Below are positions 53,680 to 63,098 of a DNA stretch of 64,000 bases, piece after piece. The notes below the pieces were generated by a model. The model was given only the letters and a program-made list of their open reading frames with translations, ran no database searches and was not told the DNA's origin. How positions within the stretch are numbered: the first letter of the stretch is position 1; each line of letters starts with the position of its first letter. The stretch spans positions 121,426,597-121,490,596 of the forward strand of contig CM061921.1 of assembly GCA_031002005.1 (NCBI GenBank). Reading direction: 5' to 3'. The DNA comes from Vandiemenella viatica. Taxonomy: Eukaryota > Arthropoda > Insecta > Orthoptera > Morabidae. The translations under genes were made by a program, and so were the position numbers.

Positions 53680-54772
53680 TATTCTAAGCGAGGACGCACT
53701 TGTGACTTGTATACAATCGATTTAACTTCCGGAGTGCATTGATTTAAATTCCGACCTAGAAATCGGAGCATACGATTTGCTTTTCCCCTTACATTCTCGA
53801 TAGGCTCATTCCACCACAAATTATTACGAATTGTTACCCCTAGGTATTTAGCAGAATCTACCGTTCTAAGGTCGGTACCATTAATTGTATATTCAGAGCT
53901 AAATGGTGTCACCTTTTTACTTATACTCATGACTTGGCACTTTTTAGCGTTTAACTCCAACTGCCAATCTTTACACCACGCAATTATTTTCATAGTATTG
54001 TCTTGTAACAAAGCGCAGTCTTCCTGGGTTTTGATTTCACGATTAATAATAGCATCATCGGCAAATAATCTTTTCATCCCCCTTATTATGTCGCACAAAT
54101 CATTAATGTATATGAGAAACAGCAGAGGCCCTTTCACGCTTCCCTGGGGTACCCCGGACTCACTTCGGTAAGTGATGAACGCTCACACTCGAGAACTACT
54201 CACTGTGATCTGCCCTTCAGAAAGTCTGCAACCCAGTCGCATATTTGTCTAGATATGCCGTAACCACGAAGTTTCCTAAGTAACCTAGTGTGAGGCACAG
54301 TATCGAAAACTTTTTTAAAATCTAATAGAACTAAATCAACCTGGGATTGCTCATCTATAATCCGGCACAAGTCGTGAATTAGAAGTGCAAGTTGTGTTTC
54401 GCAGCATCGGCCTTTTCTGAATCCATGTTGATTTGGGTTTAAAAGCTCACCTTCATCCAAGAACCGCATGACATTTGAATAGATGATTTGTTCTAAAAGC
54501 CTGCAAAATATTGAGGTTAACGAGATCGTCCTATAATTTTTAAGGTCATTAACATTCCCATTTTTAAACACTGGACTTGCGATAGCTGTCTTCCATTCGG
54601 CTGGTATTTTTCCTTGATCCAAGGAGACGGTATATAATTTCATCAAATACGGCGCAATTTCCTTTGCGTACCAAGAGTAGAATCTTGTAGGAATACCGTC
54701 TGGTCCGGGAGCCTTATTGGTTTTTACTCCATAAGCAGTTATTCCCTCGACTTCAGGAACGAGATCATTCAT
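53652..54772 (-). pseudogene. CR1-like reverse transcriptase domain
   Basis: The first segment has KTNKAPGPDGIPTRFYSW, IASPVFKNGNVNDLKNYRTI, SLTSIFCRLLEQII, QHGFRKGRCCETQLALLI and VDLVLLDFKKVFDTVPH (block A). After a break near 54180 the second has GPLLFLIYINDL, RLFADDAIINREI (active site FADD intact) and KYLGVTIRNNLWWNEPI, LEYCCSVWG. These are CR1/Jockey-group RT blocks in full order. The frame change at 54138-54200 prevents a functional product as assembled. Confidence 0.88.
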
Positions 54773-54845
54773 AATTTTGTCTGTACGATTGTTAAATATC
54801 GGAACCTCCTCTGAGTTTTCTATCGTGAAAGCTTTTTAAAATATA

Positions 54846-56012
54846 TTATTCAAAATTTCTGCTTTCTCTACGCTTGTTCCTGATAATCAGTGACGGCATA
54901 ACCTTACGAAAGCCTCTTATTACTTTGATATACGACCAGAACTTTTTTGGATTAGTAATCAGATCTACAGATAAATTCCTGGCTTGGAATTCTTTAAACG
55001 CATCGCGCATTGCCTTACGCACTTCCGCTCGCAACTGGACTAATTTAGTGTGATTAGATGAGTCCCCTGATTTCTTTACCGTGGCATGTAAGCGCCTTTG
55101 CCTCCTGAGCAAACGTTTCACTTCCTTATTGAACCAAGGGAAGTTCTTACTGACCTTAATACACTTCTTAGGAACAAACTGATTTAAACCGGTCCATATT
55201 AGTTCTTTTAAATTAAGCCAAAGTTCCTCAACATTTGTACTTAGCGTGTACGTTTCAAAATTTTTCGCAAAGTGATCAACCATTTCCACATTGTTTGCCT
55301 TATCAAAGCAATTTACGAGTTTGTCTTTGTCATGCTTCAAATTCAGACTAGATTTTAAAGAAACCACAACCGCCTTGTGATCACTTATACCATCTTCTGT
55401 ACAAACTGTATCTACAATATCAGGATTGCTAATAAGCAAATGATCCAGAATGGACGAGGAATCTTTGTCGCATCGCGTTGGCTCTTCGACCATCTGTTCA
55501 AGAGATCATTCTGCAAATGATTCTAGGAACGTTTCGGTTACTAACCTATCTCTTCCGCCCAGCCTGAACGTGTATGTGTCCCACTTAGCCGCCGGAAGGT
55601 TAAGGTCACCACCCACGATCAATATATGTCCTTCAAATTTTGTGTAAATATTATTAAGAGACACTCTGAAGTATTCCGCGTTAACCAAATCAGAATCCGC
55701 AGATATTAACTCGCAAATATTTTGCGTTTCAGTTACGACAGAGCAATTAACGGTTTTGTTTACAGCCACGAACACACCTCCGCCCATTGAGACAGTTCTG
55801 TCCTTCCGAAAAACATTGAAATGAGGGCCAAATACTTCGCTGCATTCAACCTCTGGCGTCAACCAGCTCTCGGTTCCTAGTATTATATCGACATCATTAG
55901 TCGCAACTGCGGCGTAAAAATGTGCCACTTTCACTCTAATACTCCGACAATTTAAGACCATTATCCTTAGCTGCTTCGTATTATTTGTGGAGTCTAAATT
56001 AGCATTTTTCAT
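54846..56012 (-). pseudogene. CR1-like endonuclease domain and linker
   Basis: The first frame has RIMVLNCRSIRVKVAHFY (N-R-S motif), DIILGTESWLTPEV (metal-binding Glu), VFRKDRTVSMGGGVFVAV and ILIVGGDLNLPAAKWDTY (G-D-x-N). After a one-step shift near 55500 the second has SSILDHLLISNPDIVD and GISDHKAVVVSL (S-D-H), followed by the linker with FPWFNKEVKRLLRRQRRLHA. All main APE-endonuclease motifs are visible. It would nick target DNA to prime reverse transcription. The product starts at about MKNANLDSTNN. Confidence 0.88.
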
Positions 56013-56217
56013 ATTCGCATTCTGACGGGAAACGGATGAAGTATTTGGAGCCGTCGTTTCTAGACCTTATACCCACCCCCCTTCAAGTCGACATCCCCGT
56101 CGTTTGCCGACCTTTCTTTTTTTTATTTAACTCTACTATCCTTCAAGAGTTTTAAACCCTCACGTGAGATTTCCGTCGCCCCCTCCCCCATTTCACCTCA
56201 CGTAATTAATGGACGCC

Positions 56218-56420
56218 CTCAAATGACGGGATCAAATGTCACTGTTGACACGGTGGATCGCGAAATATTGAATTCACTAGCAATTTTCGAAATGGAATGC
56301 TCCAAACGCCTAGTGGCAACTACCATTCCGTGTTCAAAGTCTGTTACTTCATGTCGTGCAGCGATAATCATGACAGAAAATCTTTCACACTACTCACGAG
56401 AGTACAAATGAAATCCCCGA
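56218..56420 (-). pseudogene. Tc1-type transposase, N-terminal part
   Basis: From ATG at 56371 the minus strand reads MIIAARHEVTDFEHGMVVAT, then RRLEHSISKIASEFNISRST. This is the first helix-turn-helix of Tc1 proteins (L-T-D-F-E-R-G-x-I/V-V-G-x-R, then S-I-x-x-I-A-x-x-x-x-x-S-R-x-T-V). The frame then runs into the MITE. The same family, with a similar 5' leader (CATTTGT-CTCTCGTGAGT), occurs at 62.4-62.7 kb. Its C-terminal half is at 52.5-52.9 kb. Confidence 0.75.
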
Positions 56421-56806
56421 CCTTTTTTATTTTTTTAAGAATACTTTCCCCCCCTCTAGCATGGTAGCCATCCATTACTACTGCTTGCCTCTGCGCATGT
56501 ATTAGAGTTATTAATTACTATAAGAGATCACTGGAGTAGGATGTGATGTATTCCATGCGTCCAGGCGTCTACCCGCTAACATAAGTCCATCGGATAAGAT
56601 AGACGAAACTATTGAAAGAAGAGACAGGGCAGAGGGAAAAAAATGCCAAGGTTTTATACCCTTGGGGAAAAATCTCTGTTGTAGTTGGGTGAGGAAATAA
56701 GGGCGGCTGCTTAAGATACTGCCAGTACCACGACAGATATTATACACGAGGCTGGAATGTGCGAAGGATTTGTTAGGAAATGGTATCATGCAGCTGGTCG
56801 CTGCCA
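56421..56806. other. Spacer, no recognised gene
   Basis: No supported domain in this stretch. Confidence 0.4.
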
Positions 56807-56814
56807 TTGAGATA

Positions 56815-57032
56815 TTTCTTTTTTATGGCTTTACGCCTCATGGATGTAGATATCATTAGAGGCGGGAAACGATGGGGGCAAGGAACGGGGAGGAATTCGG
56901 CTTGGTCTTTTAAAGGAAGCATCGCGGCATTCGCTTGGAGTGATTTGGGGAAACCCAAATCTAGATGCCCGGACGGGGATTGGAACCTGCGTCGTCCTAA
57001 ATGCTGGGTCAGAGCGTTACCGCTTAGTGCCG
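56815..57032 (-). mobile_element. tRNA-derived SINE, copy 4, with target duplication
   Basis: TTGAGATA flanks both sides (56807-56814, 57033-57040). On the minus strand the head GCACTAAGCGGTAACGCTCT and CAGGTTCCAATCCCCGTCC (decayed B box) precede the shared body, ending in CTAATGATATCTACATCCAT, a GAGGCGTAAAGCC-like end and an A-rich tail. Confidence 0.85.
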
Positions 57033-57333
57033 TTGAGATAGTCCTGAAACAGGTGCTGTGAGACGAGGAGGCGGGATGCATTAACCCCGTGGTGCCCACC
57101 ATGCCGAATACTGAACTAGTGTGTGCCTTTTGCACCTGCGATCGCACCGTGACCAGTGATTATTTTTCAGGTTGATTAGGGAATGGGACCTTAACCCTAG
57201 TGGCCCGTGATGCAGTCGATAGATTTCTTACTTGTTTATGTATTACTTTATACCTATCTATTGAGTAATATTTTCGGCCGTGGGTGTCTAAATCTGTCTG
57301 TGATCGTAATTACCCATAGTGTGTGTGCGACAT

Positions 57334-57850
57334 TTAAGATTTCCCGTACATGTTTATGGCAAACTTCTTAATTGCTTGCTGTATTGGCTCGAGTCGAAAA
57401 TCTAGGTGTAAATCTGTTGTTCGTGTTTCCAAAGGAGGATTTTCTATGATCCTGAGAGCTTTGTTTTTTTGAATTAATTGCAGTCTATGAATGTGAAAAT
57501 TAGTGGCGAACCCGCAAACAGGAGATGCATACGTCATAAATGGCCGAATGAGTCCTATTGTTCGGGCATTACCTTGGTGTAGTGTGCTTTGTCTGTTTAG
57601 CATGGGGTATAGTTGTCAGAGTCTAGAGTTTGCTTTATTAATCATGTGGTCTATATGGAGCTTCAAGTTTAACTTAGTTCCAGAAATGTTTACGTTGAAG
57701 GAGTAGTGATAGCGGACGACAGTATTTGCCCTCGCGTTGACTTTAATTCGCCATCGTGTAGGCCAAGAATCGAGGATGTATGGACACGATGATATTTTCG
57801 GTCTGGTGTATGTTGACATAATGACGCATTTTTTTCCAACCAAATTTATC
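57334..57850 (-). pseudogene. Jockey-type RT C-terminal remnant
   Basis: Minus-strand frames give GTKLNLKLHIDHMINKANSRL, then IRPFMTYASPVCGFATNFHI, HRLQLIQKNKALRIIENPP and TTDLHLDFRLEPIQQAIKKF. This is the Jockey-clade thumb and tail: L-x-x-x-x-H-I-x-x-x-x-x-K-A-x-x-x-L, I-R-P-x-x-T-Y-A-x-P-V-W-G, Q-N-K-A-L-R-x-I, and R-T-x-x-L-H-x-D. The RT active site is absent and frames are shifted. It is not related closely to the CR1 or R1 copies nearby. Confidence 0.72.
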
Positions 57851-58076
57851 TAATAATCGCTCATTTACTTTAATTTCTTGACTGTGTTGAAATATTTTAG
57901 TTAGAATTACTGGGTAGATTAACTCAGGGAGTCCATGTTTCTTTATCCTGTTACGCGCCAGCTACAGTTTTGTGTAACAGTGTAGAGGTAGGCTATCTCG
58001 TTGTGCACAGCAGTTACAGACAACCTTTCCATAACCAAAATACCATCATGGTCAGACAACACCAAGAGTTGATGAA

Positions 58077-58267
58077 ACGGCGGTTTGAATACCCGTCCGG
58101 GCATCCAGATTTGGGTTTTCCATGGTTTCCCCAAATCACTCCAGGCAAATGCCGGGATGCTTCCTTCAAAAGGCCATGGCCGAATTCCTTCCCATTCCTT
58201 CCCCCCCCCCCATCCTTTCCCGTCTCTAAAGACCTCGCTGTTAAGAGACGTTAAGCAGTTAAAAAAA
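58077..58267 (+). mobile_element. 5'-truncated tRNA-derived SINE, copy 5, with target duplication
   Basis: AAGAGTTGATGAA occurs at 58064-58076 and 58268-58280. The copy starts inside the head (CGGCGGTTTGAATACCCGTC, B-box region), keeps the body GGGCATCCAGATTTGGGTTT ... CCATGGCCGAATTCCTTCCC, and ends GAGACGTTAAGCAGTTAAAA. The 5' truncation is typical of LINE-driven retroposition. Confidence 0.92.
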
Positions 58268-58280
58268 AAGAGTTGATGAA

Positions 58281-59411
58281 GGTAGACCGGAAGGAAGATG
58301 GACAGGTCTCACAAGTCGTGAGTCCATGAGGGAAGAGAATCTACTCTAAACGAAGTTCCTTCGTAAAGAAGAGCAAAAGCAAAGCAAAAAAATTTCAGAA
58401 AATTTTATACCTTTTTACACTTTTTACTTTTAACATGAAGTTACACTCTCTGCCTACATTACTTTATACACGTAACTTCAGGCTACTGAATGTGGCATCG
58501 TTTGTACCGAAGACCGACACCAATGGCCGCGCTGTAGCATTTCAAAAATTATTGCTGTAAATCACCATTTTCAGTGTGTGATTCAAGCTGGAGCTTTGTA
58601 ACACAACCTGTTGATCAAGTTTTCTACCCTGCTGTTCAGATCCGAAATTTGTGCCTAACACACCTGCCCAAATACACATTTTGGTCAGTAATTGGACTTA
58701 ATCATTTAATTGATAAAGAAAAAGTTCTTTGGCACAACAATTAGTTGTAGTTATGGTTCTTGTAACATTTTTTTTTTTTTTTTTTTTCCACGCGAAAATT
58801 CCATTCGCTCGTCACATTGAGGAAGAGTCAGACAAAACAGTCAGATTTCAATCACTTATAACTCCGAGCAACGATTGAGTTCATGTCTTATGTGTTTGTT
58901 GCGCTGTATGTGGCTTCATCACATGTGTGCAGGCGTGTCCACGTGATAATCTAAATTAACTTGTTGCAAAAGTTTAATGCAGTGTAGCTAGGGGGACGTT
59001 GAGTTTAGTTTCTTTGTGAAGAGTTTGTAGATCACTATCAGAACATAATGTAAAGAAGCAAAAATAATAGTCGGAATACAAGTGAACATTTTTAATGTAT
59101 TTCAACACACAATAAATCACCACTTGGTATCAAATGACTCGAAAATATGCTCCAAGTTACATAAAACTCCATTTACAGAAAAGCCCGCATTAAGTGGAAT
59201 CCAATAAGCCGAAAACGTGGGGAGGCGAGTGAAAGTGTCTGTAAGCGAGTATACAGAGCATGTGACAGTATGAAGCTGGAGGGCGATTCGAAACAGAAAA
59301 CCCAACTAACAACAATGAATTCACAAATCGATGAAATTTTTTCCTCATCGTCGACTAGTGTAAAACTAGTTTTTTTTATGTGCATGCCATACTCCAGAAA
59401 CGATAGTCACA
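58281..59411. other. Spacer, no recognised gene
   Basis: A T-tract lies at about 58770-58788. No domain or TE terminus is visible other than the shared short sequence noted at 58281-58345. Confidence 0.45.
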
Positions 59412-59413
59412 TA

Positions 59414-60836
59414 CACTCCTGGAAATTGAAATAAGAACACATTGACGCCGGTGTGTAAGACCCACCATACTTGCTCCGGACACTACGAGAAGGCTGTACA
59501 AGCAATGATCAAACGCACGGCACAGCGGACACACCAGGAACAGCAGTGTTGGCCGTCGAAGGGCGCTAGCTGCGCAGTGGTTGGGCACCGCCGCAGTCAG
59601 TGTCAGCCAGTTTGCCGTGGCATACGGAGCTCCATCTCAGTCTTTAACACTGGTAGCATGCCGCGACAGCGTGTACGTGAACCGTATGTGCAGTTGACGG
59701 ACTTTGAGCGAGGGCGTATAGTGGGCATGCGGGAGGCCGGGTGGACATACCGCCGAATTGCTCAACATGTGGGGCGCGAGGTCTCCACAGTACATCGATG
59801 TTGTCGCCAGTGGTCGGCGGAAGGTGCACGTGCCCGTCGACCTGGGTCCGGACAGCAGCGACGCACGAACGCACGCCAAGACCGTGGCATCCTACGCAGT
59901 GCCGTAGGAGACCGCACCGCCACTTCCCGGCAAATTAGGGACACTGTTGCTCCTGGGGTATCAGAGAGGACCATTCGCAACCGTCTCCATGAAGCTGGGC
60001 TACGGTCCCGCGCACCGTTAGGTCGTCTTCCGCTCACGCCCCAACATCGTGCAGCCCGCCTCCAGTGGTGTCGCGACAGGCGTGTATGGAGGGACGAATG
60101 GAGACGTGTCGTCTTCAGTGATGAGAGTCGTTTCTGCCTTGGTGCCAATGATGGTCGTATGCGTGTTTGGCGCCGTGCAGGTGAGCGCCACAATCAGGAC
60201 TGCGTACGACCGAGGCACACAGGGCAAACACCCGGCATCATGGTGTGGGGAGCGATCTCCTACACTGGCCGTACACCTCTGGTGATCGTCGAGGGGACAC
60301 TGAACAGTGCACGGATCATTCAAACCGTCATCGAACCCATCGTTCTACCATTCCTAGACCGGCAAGGGAACATGCTGTTCCAACAGGACAATGCACGTCC
60401 ACATGTATCCCGTGCCACCCAACGTGCTCTAGAAGGTGTAAGTCAACTACCCTGGCCAGCGAGATCTCCGGATCTGTACCCCATTGAGCATGTTTGGGAC
60501 TGGATGAAACGTCGTCTCACGCGGTCTGCACGTCCAGCACGAACGCTGGTCCAGCTGAGGCGCCAGGTGGAAATGGATTGGCATGCCGTTCCACAGGACT
60601 ACATCCAGCACCTCTACGATCGTCTTCATGGGAGAATTGCAGCCTGCATTGCTGCGAAAGGAGGATATACACGGTACTAGTGCCGACATTGTGCATGCTC
60701 TGTTGCCTGTGTCTATGTGCCTATGGTACTGTCTGTGTGATCATGTGTTGTATCTGACCCTAGGAATGTGTATATACAGTTTCCCATTCCTGGGACAATG
60801 AATTCACGGTGTTCTTATTTCAATTTCCAGGAGTGT
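59414..60836 (+). mobile_element. Structurally complete Tc1-type transposon
   Basis: The termini are perfect inverted repeats of at least 27 bp starting CACTCCTGGAAATTGAAATA, flanked by TA on both sides. Total length is 1423 bp with a single uninterrupted transposase gene. Base composition is far more GC-rich than the flanks, as expected for a foreign insertion. This is the only element here with an open, full-length transposase. Confidence 0.95.
59658..60680 (+). CDS. Tc1/mariner-type transposase (340 aa)
   Basis: The start at MPRQRVREPY gives 340 residues, the usual Tc1 length; an upstream in-frame extension to 59442 is possible but lies in the 5' leader. Residues about 13-55 (LTDFERGRIVGMREAGWTYR ... 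VHRCCRQW) form the first helix-turn-helix, and 85-130 the second. The catalytic residues are D155 (VVFSDESRF), D244 (LFQQDNARPH) and E277 (YPIEHVW). Only 32 residues separate D244 and E277, against 34 in classical Tc1. The enzyme would cut at the TIRs and insert into TA in the nucleus. No stop or frameshift is seen, so the copy may be active or recently so. Confidence 0.93.
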   Translation: MPRQRVREPYVQLTDFERGRIVGMREAGWTYRRIAQHVGREVSTVHRCCRQWSAEGARARRPGSGQQRRTNARQDRGILRSAVGDRTATSRQIRDTVAPGVSERTIRNRLHEAGLRSRAPLGRLPLTPQHRAARLQWCRDRRVWRDEWRRVVFSDESRFCLGANDGRMRVWRRAGERHNQDCVRPRHTGQTPGIMVWGAISYTGRTPLVIVEGTLNSARIIQTVIEPIVLPFLDRQGNMLFQQDNARPHVSRATQRALEGVSQLPWPARSPDLYPIEHVWDWMKRRLTRSARPARTLVQLRRQVEMDWHAVPQDYIQHLYDRLHGRIAACIAAKGGYTRY

Positions 60837-61004
60837 ATTTTCCTATAAGCACCAGAAAGTTATTGAGTGCATTACCAAGTTGAAGAATATTTTCTGTCAC
60901 ATTAATAGAAACCTTAGTTTATTGATCAGAAGTATAATAGTTTTCTGTGTTATTGTGAGCCCACCGAATATTAAATTAACGAAAACGTAAATTTGTGTTA
61001 GTGG

Positions 61005-61410
61005 ATGCAAAAACAAACGCAAACCACATACAGAAACTCACAGAGACACACTCATCACAAGCGAACCCACTCACACTCAATCACATCACACATACACTCC
61101 CAGTAACATACTTCAAAAATCACCGAACTCCTCACACAAACACACTACCGTAAACCGTCATCAACCAACTGAAACAACCCCTCCCCCCAAACACACACTT
61201 ATACATTCGGTAACACTCGCCAACACACAAAGATATCTAACAGCTAACAGTTATAAGGACACTAATATACGTACCGAGCAAGATACTCTCGCCTAAACAC
61301 ACATACACTGTCACATCCACCAACTAACTCACACACGAAGAGACATGCGCCATCATACCTCTGCACACACGCATCAAACCTCACACAGACATCCACCAGT
61401 CCACCTAAGA
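61005..61410. repeat. CA/CACAC-rich low-complexity region
   Basis: For about 400 bp the plus strand is dominated by A and C (ACTCACACTCAATCACATCAC and similar) with very little G. It is not a regular tandem array. No gene. Confidence 0.8.
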
Positions 61411-61555
61411 ACTAATGCATCTGGTCTGCTTGTGACAAGCATTTGAAATATGGTTCCATTAAGATATTTCGAAAAAAAAATCAGTGGAAATGTAAAGCAT
61501 GAAATAAAAACACTGAATGATGAAACACACAATTTTTTCAGGTTTTCTTTTTTTT

Positions 61556-61769
61556 CGGGATTTACGCATTGTCAATGTCTAGATCCTTAGAGGCGGGAAA
61601 GAACTGGGGGCAAGGAACTGGAAAGAATTCAGCCATGGCTTTTTCAAGGAACCATCCTGACACTAGCTAGGAGTGATTTCGTTCCCGAGAAACCGTCATC
61701 TAGATGGTCGAATGGAGATTCGAACCCACGACCTCCAGAACGTTATCACTCACCCACGACGCTCGGTAA
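61556..61769 (-). mobile_element. tRNA-derived SINE, copy 6
   Basis: On the minus strand it starts TTACCGAGCGTCGTGGGTGA, keeps GTGGGTTCGAATCTCC (B box) and the body with ATCTAGATGACGGTTTCTCG, and ends in TTGACAATGCGTAAATCCCG. It is more diverged than copies 3 and 5. A target duplication was not found. Confidence 0.75.
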
Positions 61770-62184
61770 TTTCTACAGATTCTACCGCTCTTCAACATAG
61801 GTCTCTTTAGAGCTTGGGGAAGATGGGACAAGGATATTTGTTTTTTGTAAGCTTTAAGTAGCATGGTATTACCTTCTACGAAATTCAGCAAACCCAAAAC
61901 AATGCTATTTCTTCTTGCTAAGACACACGGCGACGCCTCGTAAACGTTCCAGCATCCTCCACAGAGAGTCTCACTAGAAGATAAGCTAAAGACCTTATTC
62001 ATAACTATTATACCCTTCCGTGTGTAGACGATAGAATCTCATGAATCCTGTTTGATGTTCTCTACTGATGAAGCGATGGAAACAAAAAGAGCTTTTCTGG
62101 TTTAAAATAAGTTTCGCGCTACTATACATGAACAACATGCATACAGTCATGGGATAGGACGCTGCAAATATCCAGATGAAGAAA
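61770..62184. other. Spacer, no recognised gene
   Basis: No domain or repeat terminus visible. Confidence 0.4.
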
Positions 62185-62399
62185 GGGGGCATCCATAAAT
62201 TACGTGAGGTGAAATAGGGGGGGGGTCCGGCGAAATCTCACCAAGAAGGGGGGGAGGGTCTACGGAAATCTCAAAGAAAAAGGTAGTTTCGAGGGCGTTT
62301 ACTAGGGGGGGGGGGTTCTCACGGACCAGATCTCACCAGACGGGGGGGGGGGGTTCCGGAAACCCGGAAAAACACCTCACGTAATTTATGGATGTCCCC
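62185..62399. mobile_element. 215-bp G-rich palindromic MITE
   Basis: Both ends read GGGGRCATCCATAAATTACG then TGAGGTG in inverted orientation. Internal G-tracts of 9-14 bases occur near 62218-62226, 62308-62318 and 62342-62352, with TCTCACCAAGA/TCTCACCAGAC words. Flanks AGATGAAGAAA and AGACGAATAAA may be a decayed target duplication. The family matches the ends at 52931 and 56217. Confidence 0.8.
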
Positions 62400-62479
62400 A
62401 GACGAATAAATGTGTCGTGGAGTGTCGGGGCTTTCATTTGTTCTCTCGTGAGTCTTGAGAAAGGGTTTCTAATGTGATT

Positions 62480-62713
62480 ATGGACGCACGATTTGAATTG
62501 ACAAACTTTGAACACGAAATGATAGCTGGTGCCAGACGTATAGAGTATTCCATTTCGAAATTGTTAGTGAATTCAACATTTCTCGATCACAGTTTCAAGA
62601 ATGCGCAGTCAATTTGTAATTTCCGACATTATCTCCCTCCATGGACAACACAGGGACTGACGACCGACAGTACAGAGACTCCATCCGCTACAGCTTCTCT
62701 CCTGGACTTGTGA
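62480..62713 (+). pseudogene. Tc1-type transposase, N-terminal fragment
   Basis: From ATG it reads MDARFELTNFEHEMIAGARR, then IEYSISKLLVNSTFLDHSFK. It matches the first helix-turn-helix of the copy at 56.2-56.4 kb (EVTDFEHGMVVATRR, SISKIASEFNISRS), with a similar leader upstream. The rest of the frame is rich in Thr, Ser and Pro and does not contain the second DNA-binding or catalytic domains; it ends at a stop. A broken copy. Confidence 0.65.
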
Positions 62714-63098
62714 ACATATGGCATACTGTCACAAACGTAAGCTCTGTAATCTAGGGGGGTTTTGTGGGGTCCTATTTTTCATTACTATTATTTGATTGAA
62801 TATTTATTGATTATTGAATAATTGCAAAAAAAGGTGCCAAATGAGTTTATAAACACTTGACCATTTAAATGACACATTTAGACAATTTATTTTAACATTA
62901 GAATGACCAAACGGACGGAAGGTGTATTTACCTTTAAAATGAAATAAACATTCAAAAATTCTTAGTGAAAACAACACCCCGTCCTACAAAAAATGACCGT
63001 TTTGCTCTAAAATTGATTTTACTCCGATAATATTGAAACGATCATATTTTAAAACGAACATTACAATACAGTAGAATTGACCAATTGACTTAATAAAT
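62714..63098. other. AT-rich spacer, no recognised gene
   Basis: No domain or repeat terminus visible. Confidence 0.4.

Larger units (their letters stand above)
53133..56065 (-). mobile_element. CR1-like non-LTR retrotransposon
   Basis: Minus-strand order is endonuclease (56.0-55.0 kb), RT (54.8-53.7 kb), C-terminal tail (53.68-53.38 kb), then a 3' untranslated part ending GTGAATCGTGGAGTAATAGTAA. The TAATAG-type microsatellite tail instead of poly(A) and the RT type support CR1/L2-group membership. The 3' part matches 37.9-38.4 kb. Only ORF2 is present. A handful of frameshifts break it, so it is a middle-aged copy. Confidence 0.82.
52931..56217. mobile_element. MITE with GTCCATTAATTAC ends, interrupted by a CR1-like retrotransposon
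   Basis: Left end GGGACGTCCATTAATTAC and inverted right end GGGCGTCCATTAATTACGTG, followed on both sides by C/G-rich tracts and TCTCAC-type words, match the intact small MITE at 62185-62399 (CATCCATAAATTACGTGAGG). Without the retrotransposon this copy would be about 350 bp. It sits inside a Tc1 transposase gene. Confidence 0.65.

Noticed and set aside
59637..60323. Several long minus-strand and alternative-frame ORFs over the intact Tc1 gene
   Set aside because: They are shadows of the GC-rich transposase reading frame and show no independent domain.
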